A stretch of 64,000 nt of DNA from Megaustenia siamemsis (GCA_032433765.1 JAVIAB010000160.1:36254780-36318779); one strand, 5' to 3'; counted from the first letter of the stretch, positions 10,001 to 20,931 are shown. Translations and numbers: made by a program. The notes: generated by a model not told the origin, from the sequence alone.

Positions 10001-10753
10001 TACACAGATGGATCAGCACAGAATGCAGTAAAGAATGGGGGAGCAGGTGCATATATAGAGTACCCAAATAACACTAGGGATATGGATAAAATAGCAACAG
10101 GGAAATATTGTCACAATTATGATGCAGAAATACAAGCAATAAAGTTGGCAATAGAAAAACTGCTGAACAGTAATCTTAGCCCACAGCCTGTAGTGTTTTT
10201 GACAGATGCAAGATCAGTACTCCAGGCACTACAATCCAGAAAATTACCCCATCTGCAGACCTTATTGACTGAACTCTGCAAGCACCACAGGGTTGCCCTG
10301 CAGTGGATCCCGTCTCACTGTGGAATACCAGGAAATGAGAAAGCAGATCAGTTGGCAAAGGAAGGTTCAACAGGCACACAACTAGATACACCAGTTACAT
10401 ACCATCATAAGAAACAGAGAATCAAATCAATCAGAGGACCACAAGCCCCAAATCAGGATGCCTTTCATAATATGAATAGATATGAACAAGTTATCATTAT
10501 ACGCCTAAGAACAGGACACAATCGACTCCATAGTCACATGTATACAAAATTCAAGATCGGCACATCAACTACTTGTACATGTGGACAGGCACCCCAGACT
10601 GCTGAACACATACTTCAAGACTGCACTGAATATAGTAGACTGAGGAAAATCCATTGGCCCATAGATACAACACTACAGACAAAACTATATGGGCCACTGC
10701 AAGAATTACAAAAGACAGTAAAATTTATACAGGAAACGACATTGCAGATATAG
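6929..10753 (+). CDS. LINE polyprotein: APE endonuclease, reverse transcriptase, RNase H
   Basis: 1274 codons without interruption. After a proline- and glycine-rich N-terminus (about 1-58), an APE-type endonuclease spans about 59-275: HWNAEGI, QETHL (near 98), GDFNSH (near 190), TPDL and GGSDHRPV (near 265), so the catalytic Glu, Asp and His are all present. The reverse transcriptase runs from about 500 to 800: YRPISLTS (565), DLKKAFDKVW (637), RQGVPQGGVLSP (693) and YADDLVMW (725) with both catalytic aspartates. RNase H follows at about 1020-1150: YTDGSA, AEIQAI, TDARSVLQ and IPSHCGIPGNEKADQLA, keeping the D-E-D-D set. The C-terminus has RLRTGHNRLHSHMY and a CTCG...HILQDC knuckle near 1217-1233. 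It nicks target DNA and copies its own RNA there. The first ATG of this frame is 6929. Everything needed for target-primed reverse transcription appears intact; what is missing is an ORF1 nucleic-acid chaperone. Confidence 0.93.
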   Translation: MSITANRYGTRPVMGTQAGAAPGPQPRKGPTSITGCPSQPPCGVRGRENRATGQSKIRPLKIMHWNAEGINSKRDGYSKKIELENILHEEQISICCLQETHLNNDIALKIRGYQCYRSDRINRQKGGILTLVRNNINACQIEVYMDGAEYQILRLRTGNTDFHLLNYYCPSDRPLALDTITLKERIIVCGDFNSHSQSWGYEHMDKRGEELENWQDDNGLILLNQATDPPTFYSRSWHTTSTPDLAFHSPDLDWNITRIVGKQLGGSDHRPVFLVVQNEAIRESSTLSRWNYKKADWKMYQHYTSVLTKDINTDRDINKIVDEFSRLIIQAASETIPRGARKHYKPYWSSELEELHNDMETSRKQAENNPCQEHHNNYQHAKAKFQQAKLQARRRSWKEKTESLNLERDTRKVWKLVKQLNDEGTERNTKITLKKDGNILTGKHAANYFADSFANDNNIEISLEKRQETRLKQQNARQEETTHEVMETPITQRELELAISKLKMKKSPGNDGVSNEMIKNLGTAAKAKLLQIYNICWITGRVPQAWREAIMIPLLKPGKDSSMTSSYRPISLTSCLCKTMERIINLRLQWYLESENLLVPQQAGFRQCYSTEDQATYLSQEIEDAFQEKKLVLAAWIDLKKAFDKVWKEGLLKKLRNYGVNGRMYKWVKAYLHNRRARVQLDGLKSKKVLLRQGVPQGGVLSPTLFLIYINDLVTELPHGIKVAMYADDLVMWCTEEYATVASKLLQRAMNALNSWTNRWCISINTDKCSTTLFTLSPKQKAGAIYINNEPVKEDIQATYLGVTFDNKLSWKQQINKATQKARRKLAILRKLCGTTWGASGKILSKVYQQSIRPHLEYGSSAWCSASNTTLQELDKVQNQALRVITGAMKSTPILEMEKLWRIPALRERRDTKVLIQAEKCVCMPRHPMKDRFQNLALGRLKRSSFIHQAKRISRQTPDMPRVVKPLLPIPEQTPWTDESGLSVQIRTEVKGIVDKEEQNSLQRKTIALSFLDEEYPQDLWIRVYTDGSAQNAVKNGGAGAYIEYPNNTRDMDKIATGKYCHNYDAEIQAIKLAIEKLLNSNLSPQPVVFLTDARSVLQALQSRKLPHLQTLLTELCKHHRVALQWIPSHCGIPGNEKADQLAKEGSTGTQLDTPVTYHHKKQRIKSIRGPQAPNQDAFHNMNRYEQVIIIRLRTGHNRLHSHMYTKFKIGTSTTCTCGQAPQTAEHILQDCTEYSRLRKIHWPIDTTLQTKLYGPLQELQKTVKFIQETTLQI

Positions 10754-10784
10754 ACAATACTTCAGGCGAACGAAAGATAGATAG

Positions 10785-11306
10785 ACCCCACTTTACGACA
10801 CCTCTATATTTTTCTCCTCTCTGGCCTGTTTCTTGCGCCTTTTGTGTGCACACGGACCTGTTTTTGGAAACTTCTGTTAAGGCATTCTGTGTGCGCACAC
10901 TTTCACTTTTGTACACGCACATGCTCCACGTGCGCACTTCCTTTCTTTCAGAAGAAAGATTCTTCTTAGATCTTACAGGTTACTTTGTATTAACATTTTA
11001 TTCTTCTGTACTTTTCATTTCTCTTTCAAATCCGATTTTTTTATTACTTATTTTTATTTTATTTTAAATAAATATTTGTATTAATTTCACTGGTTTATCT
11101 GCGTGTTTTATCATCTGTTTAACTACGGATTAAGCAGATCTCTAATTTCTCATTACTTTAGCAACACGGACATCATTATCATCATCATCATCAACATCAT
11201 CATCATCATTGAGTGCCGTCTCCGCATCAAAGATTAGCTACCATGAAACGCCATTCTACGCAGACTCTTGCTTTGATGGTGCAGTTTTTCACAGGCTGAT
11301 TTGTCC
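10785..11306. repeat. Right 522-bp direct repeat flanking the intact LINE
   Basis: The mate of 6213-6734. It begins directly after the GATAGATAG tail of the LINE and ends inside the LINE B relic, which continues uninterrupted into 11307-11384. The uninterrupted continuation identifies this side as the original target sequence. Confidence 0.88.
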
Positions 11307-11384
11307 ATCTTTTCATGTTACTCATCCATGTTAGTCTTGGTCTGCCTCTCTTTCTTATACCTTGTATTTTCCCTTTCCAATAAT
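11171..11384 (-). mobile_element. LINE B 3' end, continuous copy
   Basis: Antisense family B terminus: plus-strand TGAGTGCCGTCTCCGC, then TTACTCATCCATGTTAG and GTCTGCCTCT, which are the complement of the GRGRPRLTWM tail. It stops near 11384, where a 23-bp minisatellite starts. Confidence 0.8.
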
Positions 11385-12235
11385 GGTGGAGATATCTCAC
11401 AAATAATGGTGGAGATATTTCTCGAATAAAGGTGGAGAGATCTCACAAATAAAGGTGGAAAGATCTCACAAATAAAGGTGGAGAGATCTCACAAATAAAG
11501 GTGGAGAGATCTCACAAATAAAGATGGAGAGATCTCACAAATAATGGTGGATATATCTCACAAATAAAGGTGGATATATCTCACAAATAAAGGTGGAGAC
11601 ATCTCACAAATAAAGGTGGATATATCTCACAAATAAAGGTGGAGAGATCTCACAAATAATGGTGAAGGTATCTCACAAATAAAGGTGGAGAGATCTCACA
11701 AATAAAAGTGGAGGTATCTCACAAATAATGGTGGATATCTCACAAATAAAGGTGGTTATATCTCTTAAATAATGGTGGATATATCTCACAAATAATGGTG
11801 GAGAGATCTCACAAATAATGTTGGAGAGATCTCACAAATAATGGTGGAGATATCTCACAAATAATGGTGGAGAGATCTCACAAATAAAGGTGGAGAGATC
11901 TCACAAATAATGGTGGAGAGATCTCACAAATAATGGTGGAGAGATCTCACAAATAAAGGTGGAGAGATCTCACAAATAATGGTGGAGAGATCTCACAAAT
12001 AAAGGTGGAGAGATCTCAGAAATAAAGGTGGATATATCTCACAAATAAAGGTGGAGAGATCTCACAAATAATGGTGGAGATATCTCACAAATAAAGGTGG
12101 AGGTATCTCACAAATAATGGTGGATATCTCACAAATAAAGGTGGTTATATCTCTTAAATAATGGTGGATATATCTCACAAATAATGGTGGAGAAATCTAT
12201 CTCAACATTAAAGTGGAGATATCTCATTAATAGTG
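11385..12235. repeat. Minisatellite, 23-bp unit, about 37 copies
   Basis: Units begin GGTGGAGAGATCTCACAAAT. Each carries the palindrome GAGATCTC or a variant with ATATCTC. AATAAAGG and AATAATGG versions alternate irregularly. A block around 11710-11790 recurs at 12105-12185, showing duplication inside the array. It starts exactly at the truncated end of a LINE B relic. Confidence 0.93.
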
Positions 12236-12240
12236 GTGGC

Positions 12241-13065
12241 GATACTTCACAAAAAGGGTGGAAATATCTCACAAATAATTGTTGGTATGTCTCGTAAATG
12301 AAGGTGGAATCTATTTATATCTTTAAAATAAGGGATTAAATATCCAAATGGAATGTTTAGGACGAACCTTGGGACCTCAGTAATGGAACAAATCAGTAAT
12401 GCATGTTATTTGTTCAGGTCTGGGTGTGTATGTGTTATGTGCAGCCATTCCTCCCCTTTTGTACTATTCTTCTCATATCCAATATTGTTCACCAGAATTA
12501 CCAGAGTCTGTTGCATGAATTATGACAACGGGGAAGGAAGACATGTTTATGTAGCTAAGTTATCATAAAATAGTTAAAACTTGACAAGTGATGCAATGTG
12601 TATCCTTAACACTACAGAAATGTTCAACTAGAACTTAGAAGACGGAGAAACGAGCGCCGTAGCGAGGTGGTAACGCGTTAAATAGGCAATGAAATGAATA
12701 TTGGTTCTAACGCACTCTTGCGATTCCTGGTCAACATACTGAAAAAGATAAGAATATCTGTATCACTGAGTTGGGTAAAAGTATATTACAATGAGGACGA
12801 GCACTGACCTCATCACATCTTTGCCCAGTACAGTGACATGTTATATCTGACTCTTTAGCTCTATATCAGTCACGAGACATAACATTTAGTTACAAGTAGA
12901 GGAAAACGATTTAACGGGGTGTTGAAGGGGATGTGTTTTCAATTAATGATGTTAGTGTAACAATGCGTCAGCAGGCTTCTCGTCCTGCTATTTCAAATGA
13001 TGTTTGTACCTAGGACATATCTTGGAATTTACATTATAATAAGTGTTGGAAATATATTAACTAAT
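12241..13065. other. No gene seen; possible SINE head relic
   Basis: Unique-looking sequence. Around 12648-12690 GCCGTAGCGAGGTGGTAACGCG resembles a tRNA-type A-box region but no matching B-box follows at the right distance, so a SINE is not supported. No exon was recognised. Confidence 0.4.
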
Positions 13066-13067
13066 AT

Positions 13068-13352
13068 TTTTTTTATTTTTGCGTTCGCCGACTTTTACCT
13101 CTGACGAAGTCCCTAGAGACTAGGAACTGAATTTTGCGTGTTAATGAAGAATACGCCTGAATTTTGGGTGCGGGGTCCCTCGCCGCACAGGTAGATAACT
13201 CCGACTTCGGAAGTACTCATTTTTTCCGTCTATGAGTAATTGACGTTTCAAGCCGGACCTCACTGCTGAGACCAGGGGTGGTTGACGCAGAAAGAAATCA
13301 TAAATTTCATAAATCCCAACCGGTGTAGCCGGGATTTGAACCCACAACCTCT
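13068..13352 (-). mobile_element. SINE S2 copy 2
   Basis: Reverse-oriented S2. From its 3' end (13068): T-rich stretch, CTCTGACGAAGTCCCTAGAG, CAGGTAGATAACTCCGACTT, and the tRNA-like B-box GGGATTTGAACCCAC near 13330. The A-box part of the head is lost; a LINE A fragment follows. Confidence 0.8.
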
Positions 13353-13371
13353 TTATCACAACAAATATATT

Positions 13372-13937
13372 ATTATAGTGTTAACATCAGATGGTAGATG
13401 TACAGCAGAGGTGAGATGCAGAATGGCTCAAGCAAAAGCAGCTTTCAAAAAAATGCTATCCAATTTTGACAATAGAAAGAAGAAAAAGAGTTCTTAAATG
13501 TTATGTAGAACTAGGCTTAACATATGGATGTGAATCATAGGCAATAGGACAACAGACAAGATAATCACTGGAGGCTGTAGAAATGTGGCTTTATAGAAGA
13601 ATGTTGAGAATACCACGGACAGCTAGGAAGAGTAATGAGAAAGTTCTGTAAAAGACCCAAGCAAAAAAAGAGCTAATATCCAATATTAGGACAAAATAAT
13701 CATCATTTTTTGGCCTTGTAATGAGAAGATAACAACTGGAATATATTGTAACAACTGGAAAATTTGAGGGATGAAGAGATAGAGGGAAGCAAAGAGAAAA
13801 AAATAACAGACAGCTTAAGAGAATGGCGTGGCAGAAGGTCAACAACAGAAATGATAAATAGCTGCCGAGATCGAAAGTTGTGGAGAGACATGATCACCTA
13901 CGCCAGTAGGCCCGGTACTTGATGATGATGATGATGA
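13372..13937 (+). mobile_element. LINE A copy 3
   Basis: Opens in the YLG...TSDGRCTAEVRCRMAQAK block, continues through the family A tail and ends GACATGATCACCTACGCC then TTGATGATGATGATG. Frameshifts and stops throughout. With the S2 SINE on its left it forms a head-to-head pair of relics. Confidence 0.85.
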
Positions 13938-14215
13938 ATATTAGAAACACTAGAAAACAACAGTAACAGCAGGACAGGCCACTAGAAGTTTAAAAAAAAC
14001 GGCTAACTTTATCTCACCTCGGCGCTGAATGGCAAATAAGGAAGATGTGAAAGTAGTAGAAGGAAGAAAGAAGAAAGAAGAAGAAAGAAGTAACTATTCA
14101 GACAGAATAAACAGTACCAGCGGCTATAAATGTTACAACAACGTTCTCCTGACTAAAAAAATGAAATTTCCGTTCTTGAATGTAATGAGAACTGCATTTA
14201 TGTCCACCTGATTTG
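13938..14215. other. No gene seen
   Basis: Short gap with an AG-rich patch (14060-14095). A 60-codon open frame at 14029 has low-complexity lysine/glutamate content and no motif. Confidence 0.4.
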
Positions 14216-14745
14216 CACACCGTCAATTAATGTATTCCGACCTGATAGGTATATCACCAATTATTGCATTCCGACCTGATAGGTATAGCACCAATTTATG
14301 TATTTAGACCTGATAGATATATCACCAATTATTGCATTCCGACCAGATAGGTATAGCACCAATTAATGTATTTCAACCTGATAGATATATCACCAATTAA
14401 TGCATTCCGACCTGATAGGTATAGCACCAATTAATGTATTTCGACCTGATTGGTATATCAAGAAATTAATGTATTCCGACCTGATTAGTATATCAACAAT
14501 TAATGTATTTTGACCTGATTGGTATATCACCATTTAATGCAATACAATCTGATTAGTATATCACCACTTAGTGTATTTCGACTAGATTAGTATATCACTA
14601 ATTAATGTCTAATGAATGGTATATCTGATTGGTAAATCACTGAATAATGTATTCCTACTTGACTGGTATACCTCAATGGTGTGTCACCAATTAATGTATT
14701 CAGACTTGATTAGTACATATTCATTTAAAGTATTCCGAAATGTTC
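14216..14745. repeat. Minisatellite, 34-bp unit, about 15 copies
   Basis: Units share CACCAATTAATGTATTCCGA and CCTGAT followed by GGTATAT. Copies decay towards the right end (from about 14550). The ATTAAT core recurs in the next array. Confidence 0.88.
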
Positions 14746-14854
14746 GGCATACCGTAGCTGTCCAAGGAATAGTCCATCATCATCATGATGCATTTTGTCG
14801 CTGTTGGAGCTTGACTTATGTGATTGCTACCTAAGCTCTGTCCTGAGTGAGATG

Positions 14855-15775
14855 TCCATTAATTGTTGTAGTCATGTCCATTAATTGTTGCAATCATGCT
14901 CATTAATTGTTTTAGTCATATCCATTAATTGTTGCGGTCATGTCCATTAATTCTTGCAGATATGTCCATTAAATGTTGCGGTCATGTCCATTAATTGTTG
15001 CAGTCATGTCCATTAATTATTGTACTTATGTCCATTAATTGTTGCAATCATGTCCATTAATTATTGCAGACATGTCCATTAAATGTTGCGGTCATGTCCA
15101 TTAATTGTTGCAGTCATGTCCATTAATTATTGTAGTCATACCTATTAATTGTTGCAGTCATGTCCATTAATTATTGTAGTCATATCCATTAATTGTTGCA
15201 ATCATGTCCATTAATTGTAGTCATGTGTATTAATTATTGTAGTCATATCCATTAATTGTTGCAGTCATGTCAATTAATTGTTGCAATCATGTTCATTAAT
15301 TTTTGCAATCATGTCCATTAATTGGTGCAATCATGTCCATTGATTATTGTAGTCAGGTCCATAAATTGTTGCAATCATGTCCATTAATTTTTGCAGTCAT
15401 GCCCATTAATTGTTGCAATCATGTCCATTAATTGTTGCAGTCATGTACATTAATTTTTGCAGTCATGCCCATTAATTGTTGCAATGATGTCCATTAATTG
15501 TTGCAATCATGTCCATTAATTGTTGCAGTCATGTTAATTAACTATTGTAATCACGTCCATTAATTGTTGCAGTCATGTCCATTAATTATTGTAGTCATGT
15601 CCATTATTTTTGTAGTCATGCCCATTAATTGTTGCAATCACGTTTATTAATTGTTGCAGTCACGTCCATTAGTTGTTGCAGTCACATCCATTAATTGTTG
15701 CAGTCACTTCCATTAATTGTTGCAATCACGTCCATTAATTGTTGCAGTCATGTCCGTTAATTGCTGCGATTACGT
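14855..15775. repeat. Minisatellite, 22-bp unit, about 41 copies
   Basis: Consensus TCATGTCCATTAATTGTTGC plus AG. Variants in the last six bases (GTTGCA, ATTGTA, TTTGCA) are interspersed. Period is not a multiple of three, so no long frame stays open. Confidence 0.93.
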
Positions 15776-16486
15776 CTGTTTGTATCGTTATATCCTGAAC
15801 TAATTTTCTTTTTTTTTCTTCTATTTTGTCTACTCAATGATCCATACGATGATGATCTCCCGTTAAATTGTTGTTTCATATATCCTAAATATTACATTTT
15901 CTTTGTTTGTATTCCTTATCAACTAATTCTCTGCAATTAAAAAAAAAGTTATTGCAAGTTAGACATGTTTCTTTCTTTCTCTTTGATGTTTTGAATATGT
16001 GTTCTTCTATAACACTTAAAATGAAACAAATTATTATATTTTTTTAAGCAAAAGGAAAACAAGAAAACGGTATTAATTATTTCGATGCTGTTGTTCCAAC
16101 TCGTTTGATTTGCCAGTGATATTTCTATATGGGTGTGCGTTTCTGCGTGGGAGGCCACAAGAACAAATGCCACAAGCCATAGTGCAGTCGCAACGTAACA
16201 TACAGATCTGCGTTGTTGTTTTTTTTAATCTTCTCCCTGTAGAAATGTTTTAAATTAATCAATCTACTTCTTCTACTTTCCTTCCACATTTGCCTTTCAG
16301 TGTCGTTTTTAAATAAACGATGAAAATTGATAGCGATCTATTTTTAATAAACATAAGAGTAATGAAAAGAAACATATCAAGACAAAAGTAATAATAAAAA
16401 ATTACTTAAATATTTTTAAAATATATTTTGACAGCAATATCTTCATTTTAAGGACGCGGGGAGAGGGGGGGGGGTAGGGGAGATAA
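15776..16486. other. No gene seen
   Basis: AT-rich unique sequence with several homopolymer stretches and no recognisable coding segment or repeat. Confidence 0.45.
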
Positions 16487-16694
16487 GAAGAGAAAATAAT
16501 TGCAAATAGTCACAATGAAGGAGAGAACTATATGATGTAAGAAGAGAAAATCGCAAGTAGTCACAATGAAGGAGAGAACTATATGATGTAAGAAGAGAAA
16601 ATCGCAAGTAGTTACAATGAAGGAGAGAACTATATGATGTAAGAAGAGAAAATCGCAAGTAGTTACAATGAAGGAGAGAACTATATGATGTAGG
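16487..16694. repeat. Minisatellite, 51-bp unit, 4 copies
   Basis: Four nearly identical units with AAGAAGAGAAAATCGCAAGT, CACAATGAAGGAGAGAAC and TATATGATGTA. The first unit differs most. The unit length is a multiple of three, which explains the open minus-strand frame across it. Confidence 0.93.
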
Positions 16695-16850
16695 CAGATT
16701 GCCCCAGTGCAGTCGATGCATGGTTTACAGGTTATAGTTGTTATTTCACCTTCTTATCCTTTCCTTCCTCATTTGCCTTACAGCGTCGATGTGTCTTCTG
16801 CTCTTCTGTTCGCCTCTGCTGCTGTTATGTTTCCTAGTGTTTCTAATATT

Positions 16851-17590
16851 CCATCTATCTATCTATTGACCTTTCGAGCCGTAACCGGCCCATAGGGCGT
16901 AGACCAAGACACACCTTCTCCTATATGAACCCTTGTTCCAGCAGTTTTCTTTTAAAGATATTTTATCAAATCTCGCCATCTGTCTCTGTTCTGTGCAAGC
17001 AGTTCTATCTCATTGAGGGAGCCGATTCCTGCTGCTCTTGCCTCTCTCATCAATGTTCTTCTCAGTGTCTCCCTGGGTCTTCCTCTTTTTCTTTTACCTG
17101 TTGTTTCCCATATGAGGGCTTGCTTTGCTATTCGATTATTATCTCTTCTCATCACATGTCCAACGTATGACCATCGTCTTTTCTTTATTACTGAAGATAT
17201 TAGTGGTTGATTGGCGATTTCTCTAATTTCCTCGTTTGTTTTGAATTCGTTCCATTCTATACCAAGTATTTTCCTTAGACATTTATTTTCGAATGCGTTC
17301 AACTTTGTTTCTATATCTCTTGTTGTTTTCCAGCTTTCACACGCATACGTAAGGGTTGATAGTACATTTGATTTGAATAGCCTAAGTTTTGTGTTTGTGC
17401 TAATGAGTTTTGATTTCCACAACTTTTCAAGGCTTCTGAAAGACATTGCTGCTTTAGCCAGTCTGATTCTAATTTCTTTGCTCGTATCCCCTTCTCGATC
17501 AATGTGACTTCCAAGATAGATGAAGTGATCGATCTCTTCTACTGGTTTGTAATATTCCATCAATCCATCTTTTTTGCGGATGGCCGTTGG
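16851..17590 (-). mobile_element. LINE C copy 1, reverse transcriptase tail with (GATA)n end
   Basis: The minus frame 17563-16952 (203 codons, open) has the post-catalytic block FIYLGSHIDREGDTSKEIRI, then STLTYACESWK, KCLRKILGIEW, RRWSYVGHVMRRDNN and KRKRGRPRETLRR, ending in RDRWRDLI. This is a standard thumb-and-tail region of a non-LTR element. The 3' UTR runs GCCCTATGGGCCGGTTACGG then CTCGAAAGGTCAATAGATAG at the left end. The same terminal block is used by the SINE at 30791-31062. Confidence 0.87.
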
Positions 17591-17766
17591 ATCTTGTGTT
17601 CTCGAAACGATTATTGAAGGCTCGTTGTGTTGTGCTTTGATCTTTCTGCCTAGTCATGTGGTCAAACCATTTTATCTGTAGTTTTTTTTTACTGAGTTCT
17701 TCATTTCTGATCTTGTCTCTCAGGCTGTTTCTTGTCATTCGTCTAACATTGGCGTGAGTGCGTGGC
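17591..17766 (-). mobile_element. LINE F tail fragment
   Basis: The minus strand reads VRRMTRNSLRDKIRNEEL, KWFDHMTR, then GHPQKRWIDGI. This is a second, different reverse transcriptase tail joined head-to-tail with LINE C. The join at about 17590 has no tail sequence, suggesting deletion or insertion of one into the other. Confidence 0.65.
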
Positions 17767-18077
17767 ATCCTGATTGTTGTAGTGCACCTTTTGGCTAGTC
17801 GCCCCCGACCTCAGCACTTAAACTTGCTAGAGAAGACTGTGGCCTTGCTCTGGTGTGAAGATCGGCACCTCAACTACTTGTACATGTGGACAGGAGCCCC
17901 AGACTGCTCAACACATACTTCAAGCCTATACTGAATATAGTAGACTGAGGAAAATCCATTGGCCCATAGATACAACACTACAGACAAAACTATATGGTCC
18001 ACTGCAAGAATTACAAAAGACAGTAACATTGATACCGGAAACGACATTGACACATATAGACAATACTCTGGGCGAAA
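17767..18077 (+). mobile_element. 5'-inverted, internally deleted copy of the intact LINE family
   Basis: The right part (17858-18077) is 80-codon-scale sequence almost identical to 10556-10775 of the intact LINE: KIGTSTTCTCGQ, HILQ, SRLRKIHWPIDTT. The left part (17767-17857) is the reverse complement of the leader of the same LINE (about 6811-6912), including GATGCCACGCACTCA. So the 5' leader is inverted next to the 3' end, with about 3.6 kb missing. This is the structure expected from twin priming during insertion, as known for mammalian L1. It runs directly into the (GATA)n array. Confidence 0.8.
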
Positions 18078-19124
<1,047 letters not shown>

Positions 19125-19449
19125 TCGTCTAACACATTTAATCTCAGCAGAGGTTATTTTTATTCCCCCCCCCCCCATCCCTTGCATCTAGGGTCCAGGA
19201 CTGACATTGGTAGCACAACGTTGGGGCGAAGATTGTAATTTCACCTTCGATTTTAAAAAAAGTTGTATTGCTTAGCAGCATTTAAATAATGATGATGATA
19301 ACGATAATAACAAGATTGTACAATATTAAATGAGAAAAGTCAGAAACAAAATAACAACGAAAGCAGTCCAAAAATAAATTCGTATTAAATAGTGAAAACA
19401 CCATACCGAATGTTGCAGGATACATGTGCAATTAAATTGTATATATTTG
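19125..19449. other. No gene seen
   Basis: Unique sequence with a C12-13 homopolymer near 19165-19176 and a TGATGATAACG patch near 19292. Confidence 0.45.
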
Positions 19450-19640
19450 CAAGATGTTTACAGTTACAAGTATAAGAGAAAGAGATGGAATCTATAACCC
19501 AACAGAAATAATTAATGATCCAAATTAAAATCCTCTAATAGATCCAGTAAAAATAACTTAAGATATGGAGAGAATACTTCAAAGAGTTTCCTAATACCCT
19601 AGAGGAGGTAATTGAAATGGTAATGTTTGGGGCGATTAAA
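19450..19640 (+). mobile_element. LINE B internal fragment
   Basis: AGTATAAGAGAAAGAGATGG, ATCTATAACCCAA, AATAATTAA and TAGATCCAGTAAAAATAA match 25349-25460, which leads into a LINE B reverse transcriptase. This copy has only the linker ahead of that domain. Confidence 0.65.
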
Positions 19641-19950
19641 ATGTGTCTTAAAAATAATTATGCCTGCTAGCCTGTCTAATCCAAATCCGTTAATTCCCTT
19701 GAGAGTCCTTGGGGTTAACTGATGTGGTATGCACGATCTTTCTCCACTCTTCACTTTTGTGTGCACAATTTTCTGAATTTAATGAAATATCCAGTCTTTT
19801 ATTTCGTTATTCAACTTCCTCTCATTTGTTTTTCACCCTCCACGTTTTCACTGTGAGCTGTAACATTGTTTTAGTCAGACTGTTAGGTTTGTACAAGAAG
19901 AAATACCAATGTAATTTCTGTTTTCTTATAAATAATTTCTTCTTTATTCT

Positions 19951-20296
19951 TCATCATCAAGTACCGGGCCTGCTGGCGTAGGTGATCATGTCTCTCCACA
20001 ACTTTCGATCTCGACAGTTATTTATCATTTCTGTTGTTAAACCTTCTGCCAAGCCATTCTCTTAAGTTGTCTGGTATTTTTTTCTCTTTGCTTCTCTCTA
20101 TCTCTTCTTCCCTCAATTTTTCCAGTTACTCCTTCACATTTCATGGCCAAAAAATGATGATTGTTTCCTCCTAATATTGGAAGTTAGCTCTCTTTTTGCT
20201 TTAGCCTCTTTTAGAACATTTTCATTACTCTTCTTATCTGTCCATGGTATTTTCAACAATCTTCTGTAAAACCACATTTCTACAGACTCCAGTGAT
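19951..20296 (-). mobile_element. LINE A copy 4, 3' end
   Basis: Plus strand begins CATCATCAAGTACCGGGCCTG then GGCGTAGGTGATCATGTCTC, the family A terminus of the subtype with CGGTACTTGATGATG. About 340 bp remain. Confidence 0.83.
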
Positions 20297-20299
20297 TTT

Positions 20300-20470
20300 C
20301 TCTACTTTATTACCAGTACTTTTTCCTTTCTTACCTGTATTTCTGTTTTTTTGCCAATAATTTCTACTTTATTACCAATACTTTTTGCTTTCTTACCAGT
20401 ATTTCTGTTCTCTTACCAATAATTTCTGTTTTCTTACTGTTGATTTATGTTTTCTTAAAGCTAATTTTTA
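20300..20470. repeat. Degenerate short tandem repeat, TTACCA/TTTCT motifs
   Basis: Imperfect repeats of TTTCTGTTTTCTTACCAATA and TTTCTACTTTATTACCA. Irregular period; no coding value. Confidence 0.55.
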
Positions 20471-20930
20471 TTTTTTCTACCATATAAGAAGTTGTTGCTA
20501 TGAGCTCATGTTTATTATATCCGATGATTTAAAGAGATTCCCCTCGTGGTGCAGTCCCCGTATTAGGTATCTAGAATATAACATTGTTACCTAGACTTAA
20601 AATGTTTATATGTGTTTTATAACTACTCATTTAAAGTCTGTGTTTTTGCAATCGCATATAATGTTTACATATCCAGTGAGTAACAAAGTCTAAACTTGTA
20701 TTTTTATAGCAGCAAAAACTATTTATTAGCAATAATTAAAAAAAGACTCCCGGTGCGTGACTGTGCTGGCAACACGATGCAATTTACGATGAGAGTCAAA
20801 TTTAAATTATAAATGAATTTCAATGCCCGTAGTGAAAAAAGAAATTCAACTGTTCTTGTGTGTGATTTAGAATGGATTTATTTGTGATCAAATTCGAACT
20901 GAAACAGTGACAGTTTATGCTAGATTGCGT
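20471..20930. other. No gene seen
   Basis: AT-rich unique sequence. No recognised element or exon. Confidence 0.4.
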
Positions 20931-20931
20931 T

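Larger units (their letters stand above)
6735..10784 (+). mobile_element. Near-complete non-LTR retrotransposon, I-superfamily type
   Basis: A 4.05-kb insertion between two 522-bp direct repeats. It has a 194-bp leader, one long intact ORF (6929-10753) with the domain order endonuclease, reverse transcriptase, RNase H, Cys/His knuckle, a 31-bp 3' UTR and a short GATAGATAG tail. That domain order, with RNase H after the reverse transcriptase, is typical of the I group of LINEs (I, R1, LOA, Nimb, Ingi clades); I cannot assign the clade. No separate ORF1 is present. A relative with an inverted 5' block occurs at 17767-18077, ending in a huge (GATA)n array. The intact ORF and 0.6% divergence of the flanking repeats indicate a young insertion. 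Confidence 0.9.

Noticed and set aside
6213..11306. LTR retrotransposon, with the 522-bp direct repeats as LTRs
   Set aside because: The enclosed ORF has an APE endonuclease and C-terminal RNase H in LINE order, no gag, protease or integrase. The repeats lack TG...CA ends and primer sites and contain half of an unrelated LINE relic.
12648..12712. Another SINE head
   Set aside because: An A-box-like GTAGCGAGGTGG is present but no B-box at the proper spacing and no body shared with other copies.
16443..16721. 92-residue repeat protein (YSSLLHCNYLRFSLLTS)
   Set aside because: Four copies of a 51-bp minisatellite read in frame; no other support.
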